The notes: a model not told the origin generated them from the letters alone. A stretch of 64,000 nucleotides of DNA from Bacteroidales bacterium (GCA_017559135.1 JAFYSZ010000006.1:62001-126000); one strand, 5' to 3'. Numbered from the stretch's first letter, positions 41,351-50,280 are shown. Numbers and translations: made by a program.

Positions 41351-43780
41351 ATGAGAAACGAATTATATTTATATGCTACTTATTATCAAAGTATGGGCAT
41401 GAATGTGTCACCGATTGAGAAATCAAACTACAAAAAGCCTATTATAGATAATTGGAAACGTTATTTGACTATAAAACAAGAAGAAATATACAATTTTAAT
41501 TGGGAAGATAGTGTTGGGATTGGATTGATTTCAGGATTTAATGACTATCGAGCATTAGATATTGACGAGTTGTATTATTCTTATTACGATAGGAAGGGAA
41601 GAATTGATGATTTTGTTGCAAAATGCCTTGCAATTTTAGGTTTACCACAGGATTATGCTTGGGTGATAGATAGCGGTAGTGGAAGAGGTCTTCATATTAT
41701 TTTCAGAATGAATGATTTTGAATATTCCGAAGAGGTATATTCTTATAGTGCAAAGCGTAGAGAAGAAAGAGAATTATTTAAAAGAATGGAACTTCGTTGG
41801 AAAGCCTTTTTGGTTTTACCACCTTCTCAACACAAAGAGGGCGGAAAGTATCAGTTTCGTAACAATGCGATTCCTGCTTATAAGCCTTACTATGTTAATA
41901 ATGATCATGTATATAATCTTTTAAATTATTTCTGTGGTGATTATCACTTTGAAGAGTGTAATTATAATGGAATGGATTTTAATCTTGTTAGAATTGCAAA
42001 GCAAGTTGCTACTTCTTCGCACGAAAACTGCTATGATGAGGTAGAAGACAATCTTGCGTTTATCAAAGATTGTAAATCAAAAGACGCTTTCAATACAATG
42101 GGAACGTTTTATGTTACTGGAAAAATGGTAGAACTTGATATGAATAAGGCTATCAATTATTTTAATCTTTCAAATAATGATATGTCTCATTTTAATATCG
42201 CTTCTTTGATTTCTATTGGCGTAATTTCTGGCTCGGAGGCTGATATGATGTTTCATTTGACGTTTTGTTCGGATTTTCCTACTGATAAATTGGATTTAGT
42301 CAAAGCAAATTATCAACTTAGAACAGGAAAACTATTTGAGAAATCAGATCAAACAAATAAAACTCAAATATTATTTTTTGACACAGAGGCAACTGGCTTG
42401 CCAGATGACTATGATGAACCAACTACAAATACGGCTAATTGGCCTCGAATAGTGCAATTGTCTTGGATTGTAACGAATGAAAAAGGCGAAAAACTGAAAG
42501 AACAAGATTTTGTAATATATCCCGATGGTTTTACTATATCTAAATCCGCAATTGACTTACATGGAATCACTCTTGAAAAGGCTTATGCAAACGGAAAGCC
42601 TATAAAAGAAGTGATTTCGTTGTTTTTAGAAGATTTTTATCAAGCAAAATATATTGTAGGACACAATATAGCTTTTGATAAGAAGATAATAGGAGCCGAA
42701 CTCGTTAGAATGGGACAAGAAGATGTAATGGAAGAAAAACAATCCTTCTGTACGATGTTGTTAAGTACTAATTATTGTCGCATTCCTGGTTATTACGGAT
42801 ACAAATATCCTAAATTACAAGAATTATATCGCAAATTATTCGGTGTAACCTTTGATGGCGTTCACAATTCTTTTACAGATGTAAATGCAACTGTGAAATG
42901 TTTTTGGGAAATGAATAGAATAGGTTTGATTCCTTTGGAAGAAAATTTAGTAAATTCAGAAAATAAAATTCCAATTATTGACATAAATTTTGATTCAGAA
43001 CAATTAAATTCTCAAAAACCACAAGAAGAAATAGAAATTCCACAAGAAGAGGAGGTAGAAGTAAAAGAAGAAGAACCTATTGTGGAAGAAAAAGTAGAAA
43101 TTGTAGAAGAAATAGAGGAAGAACAAGAAATTATTGAAGAAGTTCCGCAAGAAGAACAAATAACAGAAGAAAATCGAAAGTTTTCTATTAAAGGTGTTGA
43201 TTTTAATATGGTATTTGTAAAAGGGGCTTCGTTTAAAATGGGAGACGGAACTGAAAAAACTATTGGCGATTACTACATTTGTGATACTGCGGTAACACAA
43301 GCCTTATGGATTGCTGTAATGGGAAATAATCCTTCTTGGTATGAGAATGATAATTTCCCTGTTGAGAATATTAGTTGGAACGATGCGAGTGAGTTTGTAA
43401 GACGTCTTAGTGAGATAACAGGTAAAAATTTCCGTATTCCAACAGAAGCAGAATGGGAATTTGCAGCTCGTGGAGGTATTTACTCAAAAGGTTATCAATA
43501 TTCAGGAAGTAATGATTTGGATTGCGTGGCTTGGTATAAGGATAACTCATTAAGATCAACTCATGCAGTGAAAACAAAATTTCCAAACGAATTAGGCTTG
43601 TATGATATGAGCGGAAACGTTTTTGAATGGTGTGATGATTGGATTGATGGACAATATAAAATTCTCAGAGGTGGCTGTTGGGGAAGTGCAGCAAAGGCTT
43701 GCTTGATTACTTATCGTTTTGATTCTTCTCCAAAGACGAAAGGCGGAGACGGAGGTGTGAGAATTGCAATGGATATTTAG
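41351..43780 (+). CDS. PrimPol / DEDDh exonuclease / FGE-like three-domain fusion
   Basis: An 809-residue protein with an arrangement I do not know from a described family. Residues about 1-200 fit a bifunctional primase-polymerase: RALDIDE has the acidic pair Asp70 and Asp72, and SGSGRGLHIIF (about 108-118) is the glycine/histidine motif. A Sel1/TPR-like stretch lies at about 240-275. A DEDDh 3'-5' exonuclease of the DnaQ type covers about 338-525, with Asp344 and Glu346 (FFDTEATGL), Asp443 (GHNIAFD), His505 and Asp510 (VHNSFTDVNAT). A very acidic linker (about 560-608) leads to a formylglycine-generating-enzyme/SUMF1-like domain (about 615-809): IPTEAEWEFAARGG, LYDMSGNVFEWCDDW, LRGGCWG, GGVRIA. 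All catalytic-looking residues of the first two domains are present. It stands alone with its own promoter. A role in DNA repair, replication or defence is only inferred. Confidence 0.8.
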   Translation: MRNELYLYATYYQSMGMNVSPIEKSNYKKPIIDNWKRYLTIKQEEIYNFNWEDSVGIGLISGFNDYRALDIDELYYSYYDRKGRIDDFVAKCLAILGLPQDYAWVIDSGSGRGLHIIFRMNDFEYSEEVYSYSAKRREERELFKRMELRWKAFLVLPPSQHKEGGKYQFRNNAIPAYKPYYVNNDHVYNLLNYFCGDYHFEECNYNGMDFNLVRIAKQVATSSHENCYDEVEDNLAFIKDCKSKDAFNTMGTFYVTGKMVELDMNKAINYFNLSNNDMSHFNIASLISIGVISGSEADMMFHLTFCSDFPTDKLDLVKANYQLRTGKLFEKSDQTNKTQILFFDTEATGLPDDYDEPTTNTANWPRIVQLSWIVTNEKGEKLKEQDFVIYPDGFTISKSAIDLHGITLEKAYANGKPIKEVISLFLEDFYQAKYIVGHNIAFDKKIIGAELVRMGQEDVMEEKQSFCTMLLSTNYCRIPGYYGYKYPKLQELYRKLFGVTFDGVHNSFTDVNATVKCFWEMNRIGLIPLEENLVNSENKIPIIDINFDSEQLNSQKPQEEIEIPQEEEVEVKEEEPIVEEKVEIVEEIEEEQEIIEEVPQEEQITEENRKFSIKGVDFNMVFVKGASFKMGDGTEKTIGDYYICDTAVTQALWIAVMGNNPSWYENDNFPVENISWNDASEFVRRLSEITGKNFRIPTEAEWEFAARGGIYSKGYQYSGSNDLDCVAWYKDNSLRSTHAVKTKFPNELGLYDMSGNVFEWCDDWIDGQYKILRGGCWGSAAKACLITYRFDSSPKTKGGDGGVRIAMDI

Positions 43781-43847
43781 AAAAAATGTAATAATTCTTT
43801 GATTTAGTTGTCTAAACAGTAGATAGTAACCAATAAAATTTGATGTT

Positions 43848-45215
43848 ATGAAAAGATTTTTAAAATTAGTAGTTGTAGCATTCGTATTTATTTCAACATT
43901 GCTAATAACAAATGATACATTTGCAAGAAGGTATTCGCGTTCTTACACAAAAAATGTAATAAACAAAACAGCCTACATTATAGAACAAGCATACGACATA
44001 GCCTTTACGTATGATTTTTGGAGTGAGGCCTATCTTTCAAAAGCCGTTTATTATAATGATTACGCATACGATTTATATAGAATGAATTGTCGTAGTGCTG
44101 CTGTTCATTATTCACTAAAAGCTCGTCAATATGCCTTAATGGTTATAGATAATTGCGATGATTATTGGGAATTTTTCTACTTTACTTATTTCGGTTGGAG
44201 TTTTAGTTTTGGATATAATTCAAATTTTGCATACGCAAGCGGATATGCTAACGGATTTTACGATGGATATTTTGCAGCTTATTGCAATCGTCATAATCAT
44301 CATTACGATCCTCATCACCATCACCACAATCCACCTCACGGAAACAAACCTCCACACCACAATCCACACAATGACAATCACGGAAACACAAATCATGGAA
44401 ACGGACACGTAATAGGTAGAGGTGAAACAGGTAGTTTAAATCCTAATGTAGTAACCGGTGGTGGTGTTATAACAAGAAATAGTTTTAAAAACATAAATTA
44501 CGATGAGTATTTCTCTGCTGACGAAATGAAAGATTTGAAAGATGCTCCTAATGAAACAACATTAGATAATAACTTCAAGAAAGAACGTCCAAATGTAGTG
44601 TTTGACAGTAAGGAACTCGCAAAACCAAACAACGAAGTAATAAGACGTAACAAGGAAATTTCAAATGAATACTCTAAGGATAACAAAGACAAAGGTCAAA
44701 CTACAATAACAAAACAAATAGTGCCTGCTTCTGTAATAACTTCTAATAAAGAAATTAAACCAAATCAAGAAACTAAACCTGTAAGTAAGGAAACAAAACC
44801 TGCAAGCAAAGAAACTAAGCCTGCAAGCAAAGAAACAAAACCAATAACTAACAAGGAAGTTAAGCCAAACAAAGAAACTAAACCTGCAAGCAAAGAAACA
44901 AAACCTGCAAGCAAAGAAACAAAACCTGCAAGCAAGGAAACAAAACCTGCAACTAACAAGGAAGTTAAGCCAAACAAAGAAACAAAACCTGCAAGCAAAG
45001 AAACAAAACCTGCAAGCAAGGAAAAAGAAGTGAAATCTAATAAAAGTTCAAAAGATGTAAAGGCTTCAAAAAATAAAACTTCTAATAGATCAAAAGCAAC
45101 ATCAAAAGCATCATCTTCTTCTAAGAAAGCAAATTCTTCAAGTAAGAAAACATCATCTTCTTCTAAGAAAACCACTTCTTCAAGCAAAAAATCGGAAAAG
45201 AAACTTAGCAGATAA
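43848..45215 (+). CDS. Exported low-complexity protein: His-rich region and KETKPAS repeats
   Basis: A 455-residue exported protein of unknown function. The signal peptide (about 1-26) ends NDTFA. A folded-looking region rich in Tyr (about 30-145) is followed by a histidine/asparagine/proline stretch (about 148-185, HHHHHNPPHGNKPPHHNPHN), which could bind metal. The next ~110 residues are charged. From about 300 to 385 runs a tandem seven-residue repeat, KETKPAS, with variants; a seven-residue Ser/Lys repeat (SSSSKKA, NSSSKKT, SSSSKKT) closes the protein. In DNA both repeats have 21-bp units. The Lys-rich tail may bind the cell wall or polyanions. The spacing to the next gene is five bases. 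Confidence 0.75.
   Translation: MKRFLKLVVVAFVFISTLLITNDTFARRYSRSYTKNVINKTAYIIEQAYDIAFTYDFWSEAYLSKAVYYNDYAYDLYRMNCRSAAVHYSLKARQYALMVIDNCDDYWEFFYFTYFGWSFSFGYNSNFAYASGYANGFYDGYFAAYCNRHNHHYDPHHHHHNPPHGNKPPHHNPHNDNHGNTNHGNGHVIGRGETGSLNPNVVTGGGVITRNSFKNINYDEYFSADEMKDLKDAPNETTLDNNFKKERPNVVFDSKELAKPNNEVIRRNKEISNEYSKDNKDKGQTTITKQIVPASVITSNKEIKPNQETKPVSKETKPASKETKPASKETKPITNKEVKPNKETKPASKETKPASKETKPASKETKPATNKEVKPNKETKPASKETKPASKEKEVKSNKSSKDVKASKNKTSNRSKATSKASSSSKKANSSSKKTSSSSKKTTSSSKKSEKKLSR
44783..45024. repeat. In-frame 21-bp tandem repeat (KETKPAS units)
   Basis: Units close to AAAGAAACAAAACCTGCAAG plus one base (21 bp) are repeated about nine times, broken twice by a variant unit encoding TNKEVKPN. 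Adjacent units are nearly identical at the DNA level, as in recent slippage or unequal exchange. The array is likely to vary between strains. Confidence 0.85.
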
Positions 45216-45220
45216 ATAAT

Positions 45221-46816
45221 ATGAAAAGGATTGTAACTGTAATAAGTCTGTTATTAGTTGGTCAAATTCTTTTAGCACAAAAAGTAAAACCAAGAATAGA
45301 AAACGTAGTTGTTTATCCTAATGCAAGTTTAATTGAAAAAAACGCAGAGGTGAGCTTAAAAAAAGGAGATAATACCTTTTATATTGTAAGCAATTCACCA
45401 AGACTATTGCCCGAAAGCCTACGTTTTCAAACCAATGACCAATATCAGATAATCAGTTACAATCCTTTGTTTCAATATAACGAAGACTACAAAGAATATG
45501 TAAAAACTTTGCCGCAATCAAAGCAAGCATATTATATCTCTCTTACCGATTCAATAAAGAATAACGAAGAAGAAATATCAATTGTCAAAGAAAACATACA
45601 AATAACTCAAAAACAAATTACAGCACTTGATAATTTCCAACCAATATCTTGCTCACAAACTATTGATACAGTTGCGAAAATGAAGTCTGCCTTAGAGTAT
45701 TATCAAACTAAAATGCAGGAATTGAAAAAGACTTTGCGTAAACAACAAAAACAACTTTCAGACTTACAAAAACAAAAAAACTCCTTAGAAAAACAAAAAG
45801 CACTTTTCCACCAACAATATGAAGAACAAGTGCTATCAAATGTTGAGAAAAATTACACAATCAAAATAGAAATCTATTCTCAAACCGCAATAGAAAAAGC
45901 ACAATTAAACTATTCTTATCTTACAATAGCAAGTGCGTGGGAGCCAATCTATGATTTGAAAATAAATTCCACAACAAACAAAAACGAATTAAGCCTTCAA
46001 GCAAATCTTTTTCAAGGAACTTGTGAGGATTGGAAAGATGTAAACCTTTCTTTTACCAATGAAAATACAGGAAATACTGTTTTTTTACCCGAACTCTCTC
46101 CATACGTTGCAAATACTCTTGAAAACAGAGATGGATTCTTGAAATCTGCAAGAAAAATAGAAACTTCGTCAATGGAAGAAGAGGAAGATGTGGTTACGGA
46201 TAATCTTTTAGGAAAAGAATTTCATTTAGAAAGAAAAATAACTCTTCCTTCGAGCAATCAAAATAAAACAATAAACATAAGCAAACAAGATTTAAAAATA
46301 GATTATAAATACATTGTTCGTCCAAAACTAACAAACAAAGCCTATCTTCAAGCACTTATTTGTGATTGGCAAGAATTAAATCTAATAGATGCTCGTTGTA
46401 ACATATATTATAACAACAAATTTACTTCTACAACAATGCTTTCTCCTTCAAACACACAGACTGACACTCTTGTTTTGCCTGCGGGAGTTGATGAAAAGAT
46501 AGCAGTAAAAAGAAAAGTCCACAAAACAACACCCGAAAAGACTGCTTTTTCAAAAACATTAGAAACAACAGTTGAAATAGATATTGTAATAAAAAACAAT
46601 AGCGATAATACAGTTCGTTTAGAGATAGAAGACCAAATTCCAATCATTCATTATAATCCAGATATTATTATTACACCAATAGATTTGCAAGGAGCCGAAA
46701 TAGATAAAGACGGAATCCTTACTTGGAATAAGGAATTGAAGCCAAAACAAGACCTAAATCTAAAAGTAAAATACCAAGCCAAATATCCAAAAGGCGCAAA
46801 ACTCAATTTGAATTAA
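45221..46816 (+). CDS. MuiA/DUF4139 family exported protein
   Basis: A 531-residue protein of the mucoidy-inhibitor A (DUF4140/DUF4139) family, with a signal peptide (about 1-19, ending ILLAQ). The N-terminal beta domain (VVVYPNASLIEKNAEVSLKKGDNTFYI) precedes a coiled coil (about 150-205, many Gln and Lys). The C-terminal DUF4139 beta domain begins at about 220 (ASAWEPIYDLKINS) and holds EDWKDVNLSFTNENTGN and DYKYIVRPKLTNKAYLQA. The family's biochemical role is unknown; overexpression of the founding member suppressed capsule production. It starts five bases after the previous gene. Confidence 0.85.
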   Translation: MKRIVTVISLLLVGQILLAQKVKPRIENVVVYPNASLIEKNAEVSLKKGDNTFYIVSNSPRLLPESLRFQTNDQYQIISYNPLFQYNEDYKEYVKTLPQSKQAYYISLTDSIKNNEEEISIVKENIQITQKQITALDNFQPISCSQTIDTVAKMKSALEYYQTKMQELKKTLRKQQKQLSDLQKQKNSLEKQKALFHQQYEEQVLSNVEKNYTIKIEIYSQTAIEKAQLNYSYLTIASAWEPIYDLKINSTTNKNELSLQANLFQGTCEDWKDVNLSFTNENTGNTVFLPELSPYVANTLENRDGFLKSARKIETSSMEEEEDVVTDNLLGKEFHLERKITLPSSNQNKTINISKQDLKIDYKYIVRPKLTNKAYLQALICDWQELNLIDARCNIYYNNKFTSTTMLSPSNTQTDTLVLPAGVDEKIAVKRKVHKTTPEKTAFSKTLETTVEIDIVIKNNSDNTVRLEIEDQIPIIHYNPDIIITPIDLQGAEIDKDGILTWNKELKPKQDLNLKVKYQAKYPKGAKLNLN

Positions 46817-46840
46817 AGAAATAATTTTCGCTTTTTTTGT

Positions 46841-46848
46841 TAATTTTG
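46841..46848 (+). promoter_or_regulatory. Possible promoter -7 element
   Basis: TAATTTTG, then C, lies 16 bases before ATG 46865. It fits TAnnTTTG but has no clear -33 partner. Confidence 0.45.
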
Positions 46849-46864
46849 CAAAAAAAATATTGTA

Positions 46865-47248
46865 ATGAGAAATTTTTTCTTGATTTCGTTGATTTTTATC
46901 TTGATTTCTTCGTGTTCAAATTATGATAACCCGCAAGAAATGATAGAAAAAACAATGAATAGTTTTTATAAAAGTTTAAATAAACGTGATTTCGAGACAA
47001 TGAAGCTTTATGTTTCTCCAAGAATGCAACAAAAAGTTTCTTACTTTAAAAATATAGGAGATGAATTAGTCGTTTATAAAAGTTTTAAAGTGCGAAACAT
47101 AGAATTGAATGGCAATTTGGCAGTTGTAGAACTTGAATGTGTTGATGAATTTGATAATAAAATAATATGTAATTGGAATTTGGTAAAAGTAGATGATGAA
47201 TGGAAGATAGATGTTTTTGACTTTTCTTCTACCGAATCCTTGAATTAA
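46865..47248 (+). CDS. Small lipoprotein, DUF4878/NTF2-like
   Basis: A 127-residue lipoprotein. The signal sequence ends in the lipobox ISSC (Cys about 17). The rest reads as an NTF2/DUF4878-type fold: a helical start (PQEMIEKTMNSFYKSLNKRDFETMKLYVSP), then beta strands ending in WNLVKVDDEWKIDVFDF, as in small ketosteroid-isomerase-like lipoproteins. No enzymatic residue can be named. The next gene starts two bases after the stop codon, so the two are likely cotranscribed. Confidence 0.75.
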   Translation: MRNFFLISLIFILISSCSNYDNPQEMIEKTMNSFYKSLNKRDFETMKLYVSPRMQQKVSYFKNIGDELVVYKSFKVRNIELNGNLAVVELECVDEFDNKIICNWNLVKVDDEWKIDVFDFSSTESLN

Positions 47249-47250
47249 CT

Positions 47251-48327
47251 ATGATAAAAAAAGTATTATATATAATAAACCTTGTTTTTGTACTCCTATT
47301 GCTTGGTGTTTATGTAGGAGTGAGGGTAAGCCCCGAATTTATTGCCGAACTATCTTTGTTTTCCTATATTTACCCTTTTTTACTTATTGTAAATTTATTA
47401 TTTTGTCTGTTTTGGCTTTTTGTAAAATGGAAATATCTCATTCTTCCCTTAGTAGTTATTTTGATAGGTGTTGATTTTATCCCTCGATTTATAGGGATCA
47501 ATTCCTCAAATGAAAATATCAGCGAAAATTCTTTAAAAGTTATGACCTATAACGTAAAGGGCTTTTCTCAGGGTGCAGAAGAAGACAGAACAATTGCAAC
47601 AAGAAACAAAGATTCTATTTTATCCCTTATAGAAAACTACGATCCCGATATTGTATGTCTGCAAGAATATGGCTCAGTAAAGAAATCTGAGAAAAGTTTT
47701 CATTACATAATGACAAAGAAATTAGAATACAAATATTTTTATGCACCATATAATTATACGAATTACGTAAGAGGAAGTGTAATTTATTCAAAATACGAAA
47801 TTTCTCGCTCAGGAGCATTATTTCCTTTGGATAAAGAATTTTATCAAAAGACGTATGCCGATATTCATTTTTTAGATAAGAAATTCAGAGTCTATAATGT
47901 GCATCTTGATTCCTATATGTTGTCAGACGAAGAGAAGTTTGAAGTTGATAATATAAAGACAGGACAAATTACATCGAAACAAACAAGCAAAAATGTATTG
48001 AAAAAAATTGTGGAAACAACAAAAGAACAATCTAAGGAGGTAAGAGAATTGTCTTCTGTCATAGAAAATACAGATATTGCTTGCATTTTGGTTGGCGACT
48101 TCAACGCTACCGCATATTCTTATACCTATCAAATGCTTACTTCTAAGTTAAAAGACGGTTTTGTAGAGAAAGGACAAGGCTTTTCAGGAACTTACAATTA
48201 TTTTGCCCCTAAATTTAGGATAGATTACATACTTGTGAGCGATGAAATAGAAGTTGAGGCCTATCAACAAGACTATTTTGAATACTCAGATCACAATCCT
48301 GTTGTTGTAAGCTTTAAATTAGATTAG
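47251..48327 (+). CDS. Membrane-anchored endonuclease/exonuclease/phosphatase family protein
   Basis: A 358-residue protein with three N-terminal membrane segments (about 5-85), then an EEP-fold phosphodiesterase domain (about 98-358). Motifs fit the fold: LKVMTYNVKGF (metal-binding Asn), DIVCLQEYG (Glu), VGDFNATAYSYTYQ (Asp-x-Asn), DYILVSDEIEVEAYQQ, and YSDHNPVVVSF (Asp-His). Membrane-linked EEP proteins are common in Bacteroidota next to rhomboid proteases, but here the neighbours are a lipoprotein and nth. The substrate may be nucleic acid, a phospholipid or an inositol phosphate. Confidence 0.85.
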   Translation: MIKKVLYIINLVFVLLLLGVYVGVRVSPEFIAELSLFSYIYPFLLIVNLLFCLFWLFVKWKYLILPLVVILIGVDFIPRFIGINSSNENISENSLKVMTYNVKGFSQGAEEDRTIATRNKDSILSLIENYDPDIVCLQEYGSVKKSEKSFHYIMTKKLEYKYFYAPYNYTNYVRGSVIYSKYEISRSGALFPLDKEFYQKTYADIHFLDKKFRVYNVHLDSYMLSDEEKFEVDNIKTGQITSKQTSKNVLKKIVETTKEQSKEVRELSSVIENTDIACILVGDFNATAYSYTYQMLTSKLKDGFVEKGQGFSGTYNYFAPKFRIDYILVSDEIEVEAYQQDYFEYSDHNPVVVSFKLD

Positions 48328-48332
48328 TTTTT

Positions 48333-48992
48333 ATGAGAAAACAAGAACGTTATTCATTGGTTGCAGAAAAACTCAAAGGCTTATTTCCCGATGCAGACAC
48401 AGAATTGAATTACAATTCACCTTTTCAACTTTTAGTTGCCGTTATTCTTTCAGCACAATGCACCGATAAAAGAGTGAATAGCGTAACACCCGCCCTTTTT
48501 GAAAGGTATCCCGATGTAAAATCAATGTCAGAAAGTTCGCAAGAAGAGATTTATTCATATATAAAAAGCATTTCTTACCCTAATGCAAAGAGTAAAAATC
48601 TAAAAGCAATGGCTGATAGATTGCATACCGTATATAATGACGAAATTCCGAGCGATACCGATCAATTACAAACACTTGCCGGAGTAGGACGCAAGACTGC
48701 AATGGTTATGGCAGCGGTTTTGTATAAAAAAGCCGTGATGCCTGTTGATACACACGTGCATAGAGTTTCTGCTCGCATAGGTCTTACAACTAATGCAAAG
48801 AATGTCTTAGACACAGAACGACAATTACTTTCAAACTTAAAGAAAGAAAACGACCTTGCCGCAATACATCATCAGTTAATATTGTTAGGACGCTATATTT
48901 GCAAGGCTCGAAAACCTTTATGCGAGAATTGCAGCCTAACAATGGAGTGTAAATATTACAGTAGCGAAATAAAAAAGAAAAAAAATAAATAA
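48333..48992 (+). CDS. nth: Endonuclease III
   Basis: A base-excision DNA glycosylase/AP lyase that removes oxidised pyrimidines. The 219-residue protein has the helix-hairpin-helix LQTLAGVGRKTAMVM with the catalytic lysine, the catalytic aspartate in PVDTHVHRVSARIGL, and the iron-sulfur loop at the C-terminus with cysteines spaced C-x6-C-x2-C-x5-C (CKARKPLCENCSLTMEC). All expected residues are present. It follows the EEP-family gene by five bases and precedes a TPR lipoprotein by six. Confidence 0.96.
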   Translation: MRKQERYSLVAEKLKGLFPDADTELNYNSPFQLLVAVILSAQCTDKRVNSVTPALFERYPDVKSMSESSQEEIYSYIKSISYPNAKSKNLKAMADRLHTVYNDEIPSDTDQLQTLAGVGRKTAMVMAAVLYKKAVMPVDTHVHRVSARIGLTTNAKNVLDTERQLLSNLKKENDLAAIHHQLILLGRYICKARKPLCENCSLTMECKYYSSEIKKKKNK

Positions 48993-48998
48993 TTTATT

Positions 48999-49967
48999 AT
49001 GAGAAGTATTAGAAAAATATTTTTGTTCCTTACATTAGGTTTGGTTTTAGCCTGTGGAGGAAAAGAAAATGAGGTGAAATTTGAAGATATGTCGGAAACT
49101 GAAAAAATATCTTACTTAAATGCCAAAATAAGAAAAGCCCCCAACAATTCAGATCTCTTTTTCAAACGAGCAGAAACCCTTTTCAAAAAAGGAGAACTTG
49201 TAGAAGCACTTGTAGATATTGAAAGAGCAATATTGATTGATAAGAAAAAAGTAGAATACCACGTATTGAAAGCAGATATTCTTTTTGCACAAAAACAAAC
49301 TGCCGAAGCTTTTTCAGCACTTCAAACAGCAAAAGAAGTAGATGGTAAATATATAGAAGCCTATCTTAAATCGGCAGAATTAAGTCTTTACTTAAAAGAC
49401 TATGAAAAAACAATGTTCAATCTAAAACAAGCAATTCTTTTGGATAAACTAAATCCTACCGCATATTTCCTTAGAGGTTGGGCACTAAAAGAGCAAGGCG
49501 ACACGGTAAATGCAGTAAAGGATTATCAAAAAGCAATAGAACTGAAATCCGATTACGAACTTGCATACGAGGAATTAGGTTCTTTGTATGCAATAAAAGG
49601 AGATCCGCTCGCAATAGAGTATCTTAACAGCACAGTAAACATAAATCCAAATAATTATTCGGCACTTTATATTTTGGCATTGTTCTATCAAGAGCATGAA
49701 GCGATAGGGCAAGCCTTAGAAACCTATCAAAAATTATTGGAAATAAAGCCCGATCACGCCGATGCTTTGCATAATGTAGGTTACATCAATATGATAGACA
49801 AGCAAGAATACGATATAGCAATCGAATGCTTTACTTCCGCAATCAAAGCCGATACTCTCTTTTGGCAAGCCTACCTAAGCAGAGCCGAAGCCTACGAGAA
49901 AAAAGGCGAAACCAATAAAGCAAAAGCTGATTTCCAAAAAGCAGAAGAAATAAAAGCCTCTTTGTAA
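48999..49967 (+). CDS. TPR repeat lipoprotein
   Basis: A 322-residue lipoprotein (lipobox VLAC, Cys about 19) with about seven to eight TPR units: SDLFFKRAETLFKKGELVEALVDI, EYHVLKADILFAQKQTAEAF, TAYFLRGWALKEQGDTVNAVKDYQKAIELKSD, DALHNVGYINMIDKQEYDIAIECF. It is likely tethered to the inner or outer membrane and binds an unknown partner. It is the last gene of the small cluster beginning at 46865. No terminator hairpin is apparent immediately after it; a 614-base noncoding stretch follows. Confidence 0.82.
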   Translation: MRSIRKIFLFLTLGLVLACGGKENEVKFEDMSETEKISYLNAKIRKAPNNSDLFFKRAETLFKKGELVEALVDIERAILIDKKKVEYHVLKADILFAQKQTAEAFSALQTAKEVDGKYIEAYLKSAELSLYLKDYEKTMFNLKQAILLDKLNPTAYFLRGWALKEQGDTVNAVKDYQKAIELKSDYELAYEELGSLYAIKGDPLAIEYLNSTVNINPNNYSALYILALFYQEHEAIGQALETYQKLLEIKPDHADALHNVGYINMIDKQEYDIAIECFTSAIKADTLFWQAYLSRAEAYEKKGETNKAKADFQKAEEIKASL

Positions 49968-50080
49968 AAGAAAAATAAAGTCTTAATTTTCTAAGTCTAA
50001 GTTTTTCGGGAAATGTTTTTTATCCTTACGAAATTTTTCTTTGTGAGGGTTTGGAAATTTTTGACGAAAATTGAGCAAAA

Positions 50081-50169
50081 ATCGGAAGAAAATTTACTGA
50101 AATCGGAGGAAGATTTACGGAGATCGGAGAAAAATTTACGGAGATCGCAGAAAAAATTTTTTTTCTGCG
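50081..50169. repeat. Second 21-bp tandem repeat family and hairpin
   Basis: ATCGG/ATCGC starts at 50081, 50102, 50123 and 50144, exactly 21 bases apart, with units close to ATCGGAGAAAAATTTACGGA. The fourth unit runs into a perfect hairpin (CGCAGAAAAAA at 50146-50156 with TTTTTTCTGCG at 50159-50169). A 71-codon frame (50013-50228) spans it and would encode seven-residue repeats (KSEENLL, KSEEDLR, RSEKNLR), but it has no signal of being a gene. The rest of the gap 49968-50581 holds an AT repeat array at 50231, the serC promoter, and otherwise nothing I can assign. Confidence 0.75.
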
Positions 50170-50230
50170 ATAAAAATTTTCTAAAACGCGGTAAAAAATG
50201 GAGAAAAAACGTGAAAAAAACGCACTAAAT

Positions 50231-50280
50231 CATAGAAAAAATTGAGCAAATCAAGGCTTAAAAATATTAAGTCTTTGATT
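50231..50280. repeat. 21-bp-period AT repeat array
   Basis: CATAG (50231), CAAGG (50252) and CTTTG (50273) are exactly 21 bases apart; the core AAAAATATTAAG lies between the last two. It sits ~210 bases before the serC promoter. Confidence 0.65.

Noticed and set aside
43180-43780. FGE-like domain as the variable region of a diversity-generating retroelement
   Set aside because: No reverse transcriptase, template repeat or excess of AAY codons is seen in or near the C-terminal part.
44765-45187. 140-residue minus-strand frame opposite the KETKPAS repeats
   Set aside because: It is an antisense shadow of a low-complexity repeat; it has no start context, and the sense gene has a signal peptide and operon fit.
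50013-50228. 71-residue frame over the second 21-bp repeat as a coiled-coil protein gene
   Set aside because: It has no promoter or ribosome-binding site, unusual Phe/Lys composition, and its heptads follow directly from the repeat period. It is kept only as a repeat feature.
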